A stretch of 61,158 nt of DNA from Glomus cerebriforme (Eukaryota; Glomeromycota; Glomeromycetes; Glomerales; Glomeraceae), in assembly GCA_003550305.1 (NCBI GenBank), contig QKYT01000176.1, positions 82,225 to 143,382 on the forward strand, read 5' to 3'. How positions within the stretch are numbered: position 1 is the stretch's first letter; each line of letters begins with the position of its first letter. A program made the position numbers and the translations under genes. Positions 13,776 to 25,640 of the stretch are shown one piece after another. A model generated the notes under the pieces. The model did no database searches. It was given only the letters and a program-made list of their open reading frames with translations, and was not told the origin of the DNA.

Positions 13776-14131
13776 GTGTCAGGTTTGTGGCGCAGCACTT
13801 ATTCAAAAAAATACATAATTTTTCTTTGACATAAAGCTTTTAAATTTATACTGCAGATGTAATTTCGGCTCTGCAAGTTTACTCATGCTTTGGATGGAGG
13901 TTTAAAATGCCGGAATGATCGATTTCACCTATTTGCCGATCATTTCCAAAAATGGATTCGACGAAAATAAATTTGATATCTAAAACTGCTTTTAACACCC
14001 TAAGTAAACTCGCAGAGCAGACGAAATTAGATATGTTTAGTAACTTTTAAAAGCTATATATCACTATAACAACTTTTCTTTTTATGATTTTTGTTGCGCC
14101 ACATCGGCTAGCTGCGCCACAAACCTGACAC
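13776..14131. mobile_element. 356-bp non-autonomous TIR element (MITE)
   Basis: Perfect 21-bp terminal inverted repeats occupy 13776-13796 (starting GTGTCAGGTTTGTGGCGCAG) and 14111-14131. The homology extends patchily inward: a TTTAAA...CTAATTTCG...CTCTGC(A/G)AGTTTACT block just inside the left end is inverted before the right end, so the element can fold back on itself. There is no coding capacity and no unambiguous target-site duplication. Confidence 0.7.
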
Positions 14132-14508
14132 ATTTCAGACGTGCCAAAACTTTTAGACAATTTTTGGATTGCAAAATATTCCAGGATTATTTTATGATTA
14201 TAAAAAAAGAGTAAAAAATAGGGAAATAATTGAAATAAAGAGAATGCGTTGGTTGTATCACTGATAATCTTCCCCTTTCCCAGTATTCCACTTTCACGTG
14301 ATCATACACACCCTCCACTTTTCATTTGAAATGGATTAATTCCTAACGTCGCATTTAATACCATAATGCCAGCCAAAAAATCATGTGAAAGAATCACGTA
14401 AAAGTAAAATTTTTCACTGATGGTGAGCTACATACTACTTTCCTAGAAATCTCACTCTGGAACGTAACACTATTTTTTATCTGTGCCAAATATTCCTATA
14501 AAAGCACT
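14132..14508 (+). promoter_or_regulatory. upstream region of the SAM-domain gene with E-box motifs
   Basis: TTCACGTGATCA occurs near 14293 and a related ATCACGTAAAA near 14393, both within about 220 bp of the ATG at 14509. CACGTG is the classic bHLH core (Cbf1/USF type); function here is inferred from position only. No TATA box is evident. Confidence 0.3.
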
Positions 14509-15593
14509 ATGTTTACCTTACGGTCAGCTGAATACGACTCTTACTTGGTTGAGAACTGGGATACAGAGACCCTTATCATACACTTGAAAGAACAGAACCT
14601 CAAGCTCGATGATGATGACTTTAAAATACTTCACAATGAAAAAATTACTGGTCAAACATTTCTAGGGTTAACCAAAAAAGAACTTCAAGGTATTGGGTTG
14701 AAGTTAGATCCTGTAGAAGTATTACTTGATGAAATTAAGGCCCTCAAAGAAAAGCCCATTCTTCTCGTACAAAAGGTGTTAGCAAAATACAGTATTGACT
14801 CCAATGGCACAGACACTATCCCACTATTTTCTCTACAAACCCACAAAATTCAAGACTCTGATAAGCACCTCAAGTATTGTATAGCAGCAATTTTAGTCAG
14901 GTTAAAAAATTATGGGTCTTTGGTTGTGAATAGCTTAAAAGCCATACACAATGAGTACGTTATGACAATTCTTCACATCACAATCAATATTACAAGAGAT
15001 TCTACAGGAGAAGAACTCAGCATGAAGCCTGAATACGATGAATACATGGGATGGGTTAACTTTACAATCAAGGTATTAGGATAATTTTTTCTGAGACCGC
15101 TTGGTCTCACAAATTTATTGGCATTTTTTTTTTTTGAGGATATACTAATACCATACTTGCGTTTCAGAAAGCTGAGAATCTTATTTGCGTTACAAAAGAC
15201 AAACCAGAGCGATATCTGGTTGAGAATTTTGCCCAGAATATCAAACAGATAGAGAGCTCATTCCAAATGAATATGAGAAAATGAAAGTAAGAGGAGGATG
15301 ATGATGATAATGATTACCTCTATGGTATTGTCACTACAGCTCGGGACTGGCACTTCTTACTCTACACTCTGGGAAAAATTTTACAAGACAGTAAATTACC
15401 ATTTAGCATTAAATTTTTTGAAGATACCTTGAATAAAGAATCTGAAGAATATAAATCACTATGTAATAGCGTGAAAAAGGTGTTGGACGTAGTAGTAGGA
15501 TTATTAAAGAATAGGGCATATGCGGAAGATGATTCTTCCTCAAAGAAAAAGGCTAAAATAGAGGAATATCATTCAAAAAATAAGCATGTATAA
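14509..15593 (+). pseudogene. SAM-domain protein gene, exon 2 broken by two in-frame stops
   Basis: Exon 1 is 14509-15072 (188 codons); the intron is 15073-15167 with TACTAAT branch site at 15143 and TTTCAG acceptor; exon 2 starts at 15168 in phase 0. Residues about 13-80 form a SAM domain (LVENWDTETLIIHLKEQNL ... LTKKELQGIGLKLDPVEVLL). SAM domains mediate protein-protein binding. The middle part (residues 100-188) is helical with no known motif. Exon 2 continues a plausible protein (KAENLICVTKDKPERYLVEN...) but meets TGA at 15282-15284 and TAA at 15288-15290. The frame then runs on cleanly through an Asp-rich stretch and DYLYGIVTTARDWHF to a stop at 15591-15593. The stops fall where the basic KRKR stretch would be, as if CGA or CAA codons had mutated. 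If the intron is retained the protein ends at 15084 (191 aa). It may be a recent pseudogene or encode a truncated SAM protein. Confidence 0.7.
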
Positions 15594-17360
15594 TAGAAAT
15601 TTTATGTATCAGAATGTATCCTGAGTTTTGTATTTAAAAATTTATTCTTAGCGAAAGTGATCAGCATAAACAATTGTTCACGTGCACGTGAGTTTTATTT
15701 TTCTTAGTAATAATGAGAAATGCGATTTTATTACTTAAATATAATATAATTAAAATAAATTCATTGCTAGAAAGCATGTCATATATTTCGCTCACTTTTT
15801 TACCAATTTTTGCTTCACTATGTATCTGAAAATTTTCATATATAATACCATATCAGCAGATTTGATTCATTGGTGCAGATCACATGTTATTGCTAAGCCA
15901 CCCTAATTAAAATTCATTCAAAATAACTTTTTACAAGAGAAATAATAGGAAATAAAAATAAAAGTAATAAAAAATCAAATATAAGCTTTCTTTAGTTGTT
16001 CACATTCAAAATTATATATGTAAGTAAGAAACTACAAAAGAAAAATAAGAAGTTAAACCAAGTTTTTTTTAAAAAAAAATAACTAAAAAGAATGAAATAA
16101 AAACTATTTATGCAACTTATAATATGACCTACCAATGTCGGATAGGTTGTAACATGACCAAAAAAAATTTTTTTAATTAATCTGCAAATTCACCTGATAT
16201 GAAACCATGTATGCTAATCAACCTGGTATTACATAAAAAATATGACTCATTTTCTTTTGTACTGATATGTTTGGCTTAAGGTTGCTTGCCTAAACCTCTT
16301 CAAAATCTTACGATTAGTTTCGTCAAAATTTTACTATAGATTTATTATAGTTTCAGTAGAGTTTCAGCAGTTTTGGCAATTATAATAGATTTCAGCAGTT
16401 TCGCTTTTCTCCAGAGTTTCACCAGTTTTTTAATATAACTTTAATATAGTTTTGGCAGAATTTCACTTTTCAGCAAAATGTCATCTTACCTAAACCCTTA
16501 GGTTTTGGCAAGCAACCTTAGTTGGCCACTCTAAGTTCTCGGAAGAAATGTCTCTACTTTAACTATTAGACAAATAAAACCAGAAGAAGAAAAGGTGAAA
16601 AAGGTTTTCTAGGGAAAATAATGATTTTACTTATTCTGGATTTATTGCCAATTTGTCTAAGATCAGCATCATATCACTAATAAATTTGGAAATAGTAGCA
16701 ATAATAAAAAAAAGCATTTTTTACATCTTACACACAGAATAAATTTTCACTTATTTTACAAATAAAAGTAATATTTTTTTTATTTTATGAAGTTTTTTAG
16801 CAAGTAGTTATAATTATATTTTTGTTATTAGTTTTCTTCAACTTTTAACTGATTCTAATAATAAAAAATATTTCAAAAAAGTCTTTAAAAATAACTTTGA
16901 AACTAAAAATTATATGTTTTTAATATAAATAACACAATATAGCAAAATAAAATATTAAAATTTACTATATTTTAAAGTATAAATCTGATGCATATACATA
17001 GTAAACTCATTTTTTTGCATATGAACATATAATTTTTTTTGCAAATTCTTTTTTTTCAAGTATTTTTTCAGTATATCATGTGATATTTATTTATAGTTAA
17101 TATATTGTCTATGAAATATCCTTTTTTGAAGTTTGTATTCTAGCACAAAATCAGCAAATTTAACCCAAATTTTATTAGTAATGCAGTGCTAATCTTAGCT
17201 GAATTGGCAATTAATATAATTTTTTTTTTATTTATAGTCATATTTTTGTGGTAAATACTTTGTATATATTGAAATAACTAGAAATTCCTAAGAGACTTAA
17301 TATTGTATAATCACTTTCAGTTTTCAAAAAAATTCTTAATTTATTGTGATTTTCTTATCT
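15594..17360. other. intergenic AT-rich DNA
   Basis: No gene seen. A TTCACGTGCACGTGAG double E-box core lies near 15677. Around 16310-16490 there is a run of short related pieces (TTTCAGCAGTTT, TTTTAGCAG-like, TTTCACCAGTTT), a degenerate local repeat bounded by inverted copies of a GGTTGCTTGCC/GGCAAGCAACC sequence (about 16280-16290 and 16507-16518), so 16280-16520 may be another small foldback element. Confidence 0.4.
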
Positions 17361-17368
17361 CTTATGAG

Positions 17369-17783
17369 TAGTGTTCCACATGAATTAAATCGAATCAAAT
17401 TAAATCAGATTCAAATTTGATTCGATCAAATCATGAATCATTTAAATTTGATTTAATATTTGAACGAATCAAATTAAATCAAATTCAGATTTGATTCAAA
17501 TTCAATTTGATGCTGATGTCATGTGATTCATAATTCCAGCCGGAATTAAATGATCTGCAAAAAAATGCCTTTTTTGAATCGTATAATGTTACATAAGATC
17601 CAAATAAGGAAATTTTGGCCAGCTTTATAAAATTTGGGCAAAATTAAACAATCAGTCGAATCGAATTTGATTCAGATTTGATTTAGATTTGATTCGCAAT
17701 TCAAAAATTCTGAATCAAATCAAATCAAATCCAAATCAAATCTGAATTAAATTTAATTCGGCCAAATCATTTGTGAAACACTA
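17369..17783. mobile_element. 415-bp hAT-like MITE with 8-bp target-site duplication
   Basis: The ends TAGTGTTCCACA (17369-17380) and its inverted counterpart TGTGAAACACTA (17772-17783) are terminal inverted repeats. The flanks are CTTATGAG (17361-17368) and CTTATGGG (17784-17791), a 7/8 match in the position and length expected for a hAT target-site duplication. The TIR start TAGTGTT also suits hAT. Both subterminal regions are packed with inverted and direct copies of AATCAAATT / GATTTGATTC, likely transposase-binding repeats. No coding capacity. Confidence 0.8.
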
Positions 17784-17791
17784 CTTATGGG

Positions 17792-19494
17792 GGAAGTAAG
17801 ATATATCTGAAAGAAGATTAATAGCTAATTTCATTAATTTCTATAGTAAAAATCGCCAATTATTGTTATTTGTTTATATGGTTATTTGTTTTACAGTTAG
17901 GGATTCTTATTTTAGCTCTTAAGATAACATGATATATTGTTAAGATAAACTAAAAAAAGAATAAAAAAAATATAAGTTTGTAAGATTAGGATTTGCATTA
18001 GATTTTAAGTTTGAAATTTAGTATTATTAGAAAGTTTTTTTTTTATAATAAGTATATCAAGAATAAAGATTCTTAGATAAGAATTGGAACTATATATTAA
18101 AAAGTACTCTTTATATAAGTATTCATCTCAAATCATTAGAAATCTACCAGTATTGTTAAAAATTGGCCTATTATGAGAAAAAATATTACAAAAATATGTT
18201 TATGACATAAGTTTTTAAATAGGAATTTTAGATAAGACAATATAAGTAGTCATTTTGATTCATTTGAAACATCTATTTTACTATTAGAAACTGGCTTTTA
18301 TAGGGTAGAGAAATAGATATATTTTATATAGTTTTATTTTTCCTTATTATTCTTTCTTTATATGTACTTTTGTAATAGTAATATAAGAATATGAAGGAGA
18401 TTCAGAATATATTTTATTTAAGAAGACCCAGTAATGCAGGTTCATTCTAAAGACTTATGCATCTTAATGCAATAAGTAACATTTTTCCATATATTAGAAT
18501 AGAGAATAAATTACTGATATAACTATAGCCTTTTTGGTTTTATCTGACTTTAAATCAATTGTTCACTTTATTATTTAATAAAGTTATTCTTATATCTATT
18601 TTGTCTTCAAAAATATATATATATATATATAAAACTAATATTTATTAATTATAATAATTGAATAGAAATACTTTATTTCTTAATTTTAAAAATACTTTAT
18701 TTATTTAAAGTATTAAAATAAAATTTTAAAAATTAGTATAATTAAGAAAAATGCTAATAGTTTTTTTAATATTTGACTTATATTTATAAAAATTTGTATA
18801 TAAATAGATTTGAATTTACTGAATAACTTTACTTAATCTTAAAAATCAAAAATATACTTTGAAATTAAAATAAAAATTCAAAAATTAGTATAGTTATAAA
18901 AATACTAGTAACTTTTTTAATATTTATCCTATACTTATAAAAATTTATATATAAGTAGATTTAATTTGCTAAACAATTTTACTTACATTAAAAAACTTAT
19001 TACTTATTACTAAAATATTAAAATTACACTCTGAAATTAAAGATAAAAATCTGAAAGTTATTATTTCATTTTAAAAGTTTTTTAAAGCTGAAATATATAC
19101 AAAAAAATAGTAGAAAAGTATTAGTAAATATTCTTAAATAAAAAAAAAAAAAATAAATTACTTATTATTTTAAAATATAAAACTAAAATTTAGTTTATTA
19201 CCATTTTTGAATTAGTATGATCAGTACTAAATTTGCTATTTAAATAAAAATATCAATTTCAGAATTACAAAAAAAACTAATATGTACACATATATAGTAT
19301 AAATATTATTTGATAAATATAATTCTAAGTTACTTTTTTTATAATTTTATTATTTTCGTTACATCTTTTCATTAGTAACATATAAACTAGTAGGTACTGA
19401 TTCCTAACTAATTCCAAAAGATTCCATAAATTCCAAACAATTACAAATGTAATTTATAATAAATAGATATTTATTTTCATAGGTAACTTTAAAT
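17792..19494. other. extremely AT-rich spacer
   Basis: No gene seen. Contains an AT dinucleotide run (about 18619-18632) and two loosely similar 150-base stretches (about 18715-18850 and 18860-18990, both with TTAAAAATTAGTATA...TTTATAAAAATTTGTATATAA) that look like an old direct duplication. Confidence 0.4.
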
Positions 19495-19850
19495 ATGTCT
19501 AAAGAATTTAGTAAAGACTTATACTGGCATATTATTTATTTTTATACTGATAGTTTGTTAACTGTAAATATTACTAGTACATTACATATGAGTAGAGGCA
19601 TTGTAAATAAGATAAAAAAGAGATATAACCATTAGGCTTATGTTATAAATCCTTTTAAAGATATTCCTGATCAAAAAAAACTTTTTAATAGAAAAAATAT
19701 GACTATATTTAGAAATCTTATTAGAGAAAAGGTGAACTGGTATTTAGATAAGTTAGTATATGAAATGAAATGTTTAACAGGAAAAAGAGTATTTATTGCA
19801 GCACTTTGGTAGTCACTTTAATATTTAGGGATTACTAGAAAAAAGATAAA
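19495..19850 (+). pseudogene. decayed N-terminal part of a DDE (Tc1/mariner-type) transposase
   Basis: Translation from ATG 19495 gives a helix-turn-helix-like start (MSKEFSKDLYWHIIYFYTDS, then ITSTLHMSRGIVNKIKKRY), a stop at codon 47 (TAG), then NPFKDIPDQKKLFNRKNM and LIREKVNWYLDKLVYEMKC, then TGKRVFIAALW, another TAG, and GITRKKI. Order and wording match the N-terminal DNA-binding half of Tc1/mariner (DDE_3) transposases, in which two HTH units precede the catalytic domain. At least three in-frame stops are present and no catalytic DDE part is recognisable downstream, so it is dead. It lies inside the extremely AT-rich block, as expected of an old copy. Confidence 0.65.
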
Positions 19851-20258
19851 CATTTTATTTAGTATTTATTATAAATAATTGATGTAAAATTATCTCAAAA
19901 TCTTTTAGTTACAAAAAACAGTATTAAAAAGAAATGAGATTATATATGCATATACTTTTCAGCAAAATTAAAAAGCTACTGTCAAAATATTTTATCATAG
20001 GCAAAATCAATTATGACAGTTATAATTTTTACTAATAAAACATATGAATTATATTAAATTACGTCTTTGTGTTATATTGGTCATAATTCAAAAAAATCTA
20101 TTTTATGAGAAAGTATAAGTATACTTAATTTGACATCAAATGTTAGATAAGATGGAAGCACTTTATAAATAATTTCTTTATTTATCTAAATAAAAATAAT
20201 AGAAATTTTTTATTTGTCTTTACATAAACAAATATTATTTATTTTAAAAATTTTACTA

Positions 20259-21427
20259 TTTCACAAGCCTAAAGTTGTAGTTTAGCAGGATTAAGTTACA
20301 AATATCAATTTTCTTCAATAAAACATGGTATTGCATATAAATTACATTTATACATTTCACATAAAGTAGAAATAACTTCAGATCATATTCTTTTTTCTTT
20401 TGATAAATCTTCTTCACGAATTGCACATGATTTTTTTTTCTTTATATATTATAATTCTTCAGCAGAAGAAAGTTCACTTTCATCTGAACTCTAAAAAAAT
20501 TATAAGATGTTAAAATTTTATTTATTATAAAATCTTATAATAAATAAAAAGATTTTACCTTTTTGTATAAATTTTTTTTTTGTTTTATTATCTTTCACAA
20601 TTACTATAATTGACATTTTCTTGCCAACTAAAATCACTTTTTTATACTATCAATAAATTCTTAAAAATTCAATTCATCCTCAAGTTCATTTGAAGGTTTA
20701 CACATATTTACTGCCTTATATGATATAATATAATCCTTTAGTATAATTTTTTTTCTCAAAGTTTTTTAAACCACTAAATTTATTTTCTCTATGATTTCTT
20801 TATAGTTAACAGGTTCAATACTTAAAGTTTTTGCTATAGGATTTTTTATATTTTTACTTCTAATAATAATCTATACTTTTATTTCTTTAAGATCACTATT
20901 TTCTTTATCTTCTACATCATTATTTTCCTTTTCATTATTACTACTCACTAAAGAGAATATTTGATCTTTTTCTTTATTAACATTATCAACCTCTTTTTTA
21001 TTTGATAAATATCCTTTCTTTTCATTAGCATCATTAATTTCTTTTTCATTTGATGAATCATCTGAAGCAATTTTATCAACATTTTCTTTTATTTAAATTT
21101 TTATGCTTTTTTATCAGCATTTCTATATCATTGAATTTGACTATTACAAGTACTATAAAAGTTATAAAAAAATGATTTTTCAAAGTTACTGTTATAACCA
21201 AACTTGATATTGGCATCAAACAGATACTTATTTGCTTTTGAAAATGATAAGTTTGAAGTAAAAAAGCATTAATATATTTGTTGTTCACATTTTGAATATT
21301 TAGTTTTTATTGGTTGCTTATTTCTATTACATTCACATAAATTTTGTTATGGAAATTCAAAACAATATAAACATTTTTGGCATGAATAACATGTATCTGA
21401 AAGATATTTATAATTGATTTCTGCCAT
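20259..21427 (-). pseudogene. decayed gene with a CxxC-rich N-terminus, acidic/lysine-rich middle and conserved C-terminus
   Basis: Reading from ATG 21427 on the minus strand: MAEINYKYLSDTCYSCQKCL followed by YC and a later CECNRN give a cysteine cluster (C-x2-C-x2-C-x2-C), probably zinc-binding. After stops the same frame continues as SNLSFSKANKYLFDANIKFG. A frameshift leads to an Asp/Glu/Lys/Asn-rich linker (about 21085 to 20880). Further on are KDYIISYKAVNMCKPSNELE and finally CAIREEDLSKEKRI ... YKCNLYAIPCFIEEN ... LNPAKLQL near 20450-20270. Many stops and at least two frameshifts separate the blocks. The blocks have strong protein-like character, so a real protein of about 350 residues once lay here. 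I do not recognise the family; proximity to the transposase relic makes a transposon-borne or repetitive gene possible. Confidence 0.5.
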
Positions 21428-21429
21428 TT

Positions 21430-24324
21430 GAATAGTTTTAATACGAAAAATTATTTCAACCTTTTTTGTGATATTTTATTTTAAGCACTAAATTAGAAAA
21501 GAGTTACAACTTACAAAATCAGTGAAATATAATTAATCAATGATCACAAATAAAATTTATTAAAAAAAAAATTGTTTTTGGTTATTTTCAGTATTTTTAG
21601 TATTTTTGATTAGATAATTTTAATTGATCGACAAATAACCTGATTACACTAATTCAAAAATGACAATAAAAAAAAAAAAAAAGAAATATTAAAATAAAAA
21701 AATAAATATAATATTTATATATTATTACTAATGAGTTTTAGCAAATTAAACCAAATTTAAAAAATTAAAAATCAATAATTTGTAATTATTTTATTATCCA
21801 GTAGTTTAATTTAACAATTTTTTTTTTAAAATGTAACTTTAAATAAGCTTTACAAATTAAAAAAAGTTAATACAAATTGAATCACTTAATGGTAAGATAA
21901 TTGCAAAAAATTGTTTTAACAAAAAGTATTGATTTTGATACAAATCATTATGAGTTATATATTAGTTTTTCAGAGTTCTTTTAAAGGTAAAATTAAAATT
22001 TTTAATTATTAAAATTATTTTAAGATGAAATTGAAATTAATTTATAATTAAAATTAAATTTAATTTTAAGTTAATTTTAATTAAAATTTTATAAAAAAAG
22101 TTAAAACTATAATATTTATTAAAATAAAATTTTTATATTATATAAATAAAGTATTTTTATTAGTTAAAATTAATATTATATATATATTTAAAAAATCTTA
22201 TTTAAGAATGAAAAATAAGATTTCTTATAAAATTAATATTAAATAATATATAAAATGATTAGTTAAGTAGTTAGTTAAATAATCAGTTAAAGATAATTAA
22301 TTAAAACTAGAAAATAGAAACCATTTTAAGTACATATTTTTACTTTTATTTTTATTTTTTTTTAGTAGTTAATAATAGTGATATAAATAGTAATCACATA
22401 TGTGTTAGTATGTATTATTTATTTATTATCAATTAATTAAATTTAAGATATGTGATCAGACAAATAAAAATTGTTATATAATCATAATGGTTATTATCTT
22501 ACATAAAAATATATAGTTCTTCACTTTGTTTCAGATAATAAATAATTAGTTAAAAGTTAATTTATAAAAAGATTAATAAAGAATAATTTTAGTTAACTTT
22601 TAAATATTTTATTAATAATAATAATAATTAGAATTAATTTTATATTTCATTTTTAGTAAATTACATTATGATTTATATTATGCATAAATTTTAAAAATAA
22701 TTTATTAAGAATGAATTTTTACTACTATTTATATTAATTATTTTTGGTTAATAATTTTTATTTAATTTGATTATTTTTTTTTTATTTCTTTTTCATATTT
22801 TTTTTTGTTTTTTTCTTTTATTATTTTATAAGTAATAGTAATATTGTACTATTATTTTTTAATAATTTATAAGTATAATCAAACTTCCATAATTGCACTT
22901 TTCATAATTATATTTATTATTTATACCCTCCTTAAATGCATCCTTTGGTTTGATTTTAAGATTATATGATCTTTAATTATTTTACCTCTATAACTGCAAA
23001 CTTTCTTTAAATGTACTATTTATAATAATTTTAATATAATTCTAAAGGATATGCAATTATAAAGAGTTAACTGTAATAGTATTTTTTTTGGTTTATAATA
23101 ATTGTATTTTTTTAGTTTTTCTATATAATAAGTAATATTCTTTTTATTTTTAATTCTTAAAATTGTTATTAATTTCAAAATCTAATATTTTAAATTTTGA
23201 TCTTTAACAATTTCAAAATTTAAAATTCAAATTCCAATAATTTGACTTTTAATAATTTTAAACTCTAATGTTTTAAATCTAATATAAATTTTAACTTTTA
23301 TAATTTTAAACTCCAATATTTTAAACTTTGATATAAACTTTAACTTTTAATAATTTCAAATTACATGAATTCTGACTTTAATTTTAAACTCTAAAATTCA
23401 AACTTTGATATTTAAATTTAAATTCTAATATTTCAAACTTTAATATAGTAGGTAATATATTACTAATTAAATACTGAAGTTTTATTTTTTTCTATCATTT
23501 TAATTATATAATAAATGGTTGCAAATATTGATATTTTTTACTATCTGTAGGAAATAAATGTAATTATATATATATATATATATATTTTATTATTGTAATT
23601 GTTTTTTTTTTGTAATTAAATTTATTAACAAAATAAAAAAAAAGCATTTTTATAAAATCTTATATATAATTTCACAAATTTACCAAAATTTCTTTTATTA
23701 AAAGAAAATAACTAAACTTAACCAAAAGGAATTATACTCCCCCCTTTTTTTTTTATTTAAATTTTTAATTAAAATATTAATCTGATGTACTTTCAAATTT
23801 TTGATTTTTAGCATTTCTCATATTAAAATTTTTTTTTAAACCCAAAAATTTCTAAATTTTTATACAATTAATATCTAATTATATATATTTTATATATTCA
23901 GTTCATTTTTTTTTTATTTTGGGAGGAGGGATTATACCCTCCAGTTTAATAAATATAAAATCATATAATAAAAATCACATGTTGTGATGAATTTAACCTC
24001 TGGTGAAATTCACTTTCTAGTGTTTTAAAGTTTTGAATTATTTTACATAATATAATAATAATCAGAAGAGCTCTAATATGAAATTGATTATACTACGTCA
24101 AAAACATCCTTTTTTATTATATACATTATTAGAGTTATATTACTTGATATTAGTTGTTAACTTTAATTTTCAGTAAATTGTTTGACAGAAATGCATTTTT
24201 TATACAGAAAGATACATTTAATATATTTTTTGGCAGATCAATTTGAGACTTTATTAATTATTAAAAGTAATACATATTAATTATAACTAGACCACCACAT
24301 TACATTTAGTATAATTAATATATT
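21430..24324. other. extremely AT-rich spacer with degenerate TTTTAAACT minisatellite
   Basis: No gene seen. Region 23170-23450 is built of variable units of roughly 25-55 bases around TTTAATAATTTTAAACTCTAA / TTTTAAACTTTGATAT. A TA dinucleotide run lies near 23566-23586. Homopolymer T and A tracts are frequent. Two inverted pieces of GGGAGGAGGGATTATACCC / GGAATTATACTCCCCCC (about 23729-23746 and 23921-23940) bracket a 200-base stretch and may be the ends of another small element. Confidence 0.45.
23170..23450. repeat. degenerate minisatellite
   Basis: Repeated variants of TTTTAAACTCTAATATTTTAAA and AACTTTAACTTTTAATAATTT occur in the same orientation about eight to ten times with indels. Composition is almost purely A and T with regularly spaced C residues. 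Confidence 0.5.
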
Positions 24325-25640
24325 TTACATTGTATATTTTATATATAAACTACGAAACTGTTCTAAAAATACAAAAGTTAAAATTGTATGAGGCCTAAAA
24401 AAAATCAAAAAGGAAGATAAGATAAATAGCCTTTCTCATTCGCGACGTTTGAAGCAAATATAAATAAAAGAAATCAGTGATTTACCCTATTCTAAAATAA
24501 TGAGCACCGAATCCTTTATAAAATCCACGTATTCCTTCAGTTCTAAGAGTTTTTACAAAACAATCTAACGTGTTCTTATACAAACTATAGAAATAAATTA
24601 TCAAAGTTATCTTTTTTTCAAACAAAATATAAATAATATCATCAATATTTATATCTTCTTACCTTCCCTTTCCACTTTGATCAGCTTTTTGGTTATACAT
24701 ACGAGTGCTAATTACATCAAAAGGATTCATAGTTGTACAAACACAAAGACCACTTACCAAACTACTAAGAACATGTACCATAATATTATCATCGCTCATT
24801 CCACTATATTGAATCACGTAACGTTTTATAAAAAAATAACTTGATAATTGAGTACTAGATCCAACACCAGTTCTAATCATAGCAGCATCAACCCCTCTAA
24901 ATAGTCCTTTAAAATATCTTTCTTCCTTACTTATTTTCCACAAAGCATCAAAAGTATTTTTATAATTGTGCTGATGCCCAACTGCTGTGTAAGTTGAATA
25001 TGATTGCATACGAGTTTTAACAAGATACATCGGAGATCCTATCCCTGCTCCAAATGCTCCTGCTAAAAATCCTGAAAGCATACTAACTGGCATTGAAGTA
25101 CTTGATGTATCAAAAAATTTTTCGAGTGAATTTCTTATTGGATCATAAAATCCAAGTCGAGCTCCATTCATCACTAATTGATATGCATAAGCTGGCCCTA
25201 AAAATTTTGCAAGAAATTTTTATTTAGTCGTTTAAATGAGATGAATATTTTGATGCAGAACTCCTTTTACCTAATCCTTTTTGAATACCACGAATTCCTT
25301 CTTTTTTAACAATAAGATAAAATGCTTGAAATACATTTCTATAAGGTTTTACATAATTTGCATTACCACGTGCCAATTCTCCTTGAAGTTGTAACCGAGT
25401 TTTCACAACCTGAATGGATGTTGTTAACGCGTTTCTTCAAATCAATATGAATGAAGACTTGAACTCTGATAAACATCAACTGACCTCCCATGGATTTGTA
25501 AACGTAACTGTTGTGCATGCAGCTGCACCACCAATAAGAAAACCAGGAAGTGCTTCAATAGTTTCTTTAGCTTTTGCCGTATTAGCCATTGATTGTTGTT
25601 TTACGGGTGATTGGATTCCTGAAACTTTTTGCGAATCCAT
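24325..25640 (-). CDS. OAC1: mitochondrial carrier, Oac1/SLC25A34-35 type
   Basis: Five exons (minus strand, 5' to 3'): 25640-25485, 25409-25271, 25197-24663, 24584-24486, 24394-24325, all GT-AG, 332 aa in total. The three SLC25 repeats carry signature motifs P50-W-E-V-V-K55 ([16 protein letters not shown]), P154-M-Y-L-V-K159 ([11 protein letters not shown]) and P257-F-D-V-I-S262 ([13 protein letters not shown]). The third repeat lacks the terminal basic residue, and the TRMYNQ wording is typical of the fungal oxaloacetate carrier Oac1 and animal SLC25A34/35. Family role: exchange of oxaloacetate, malonate, sulfate or isopropylmalate across the inner mitochondrial membrane; the exact substrate here is inferred. 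No frameshift; all six helices are present. It stands at the edge of the extremely AT-rich block. Confidence 0.88.
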
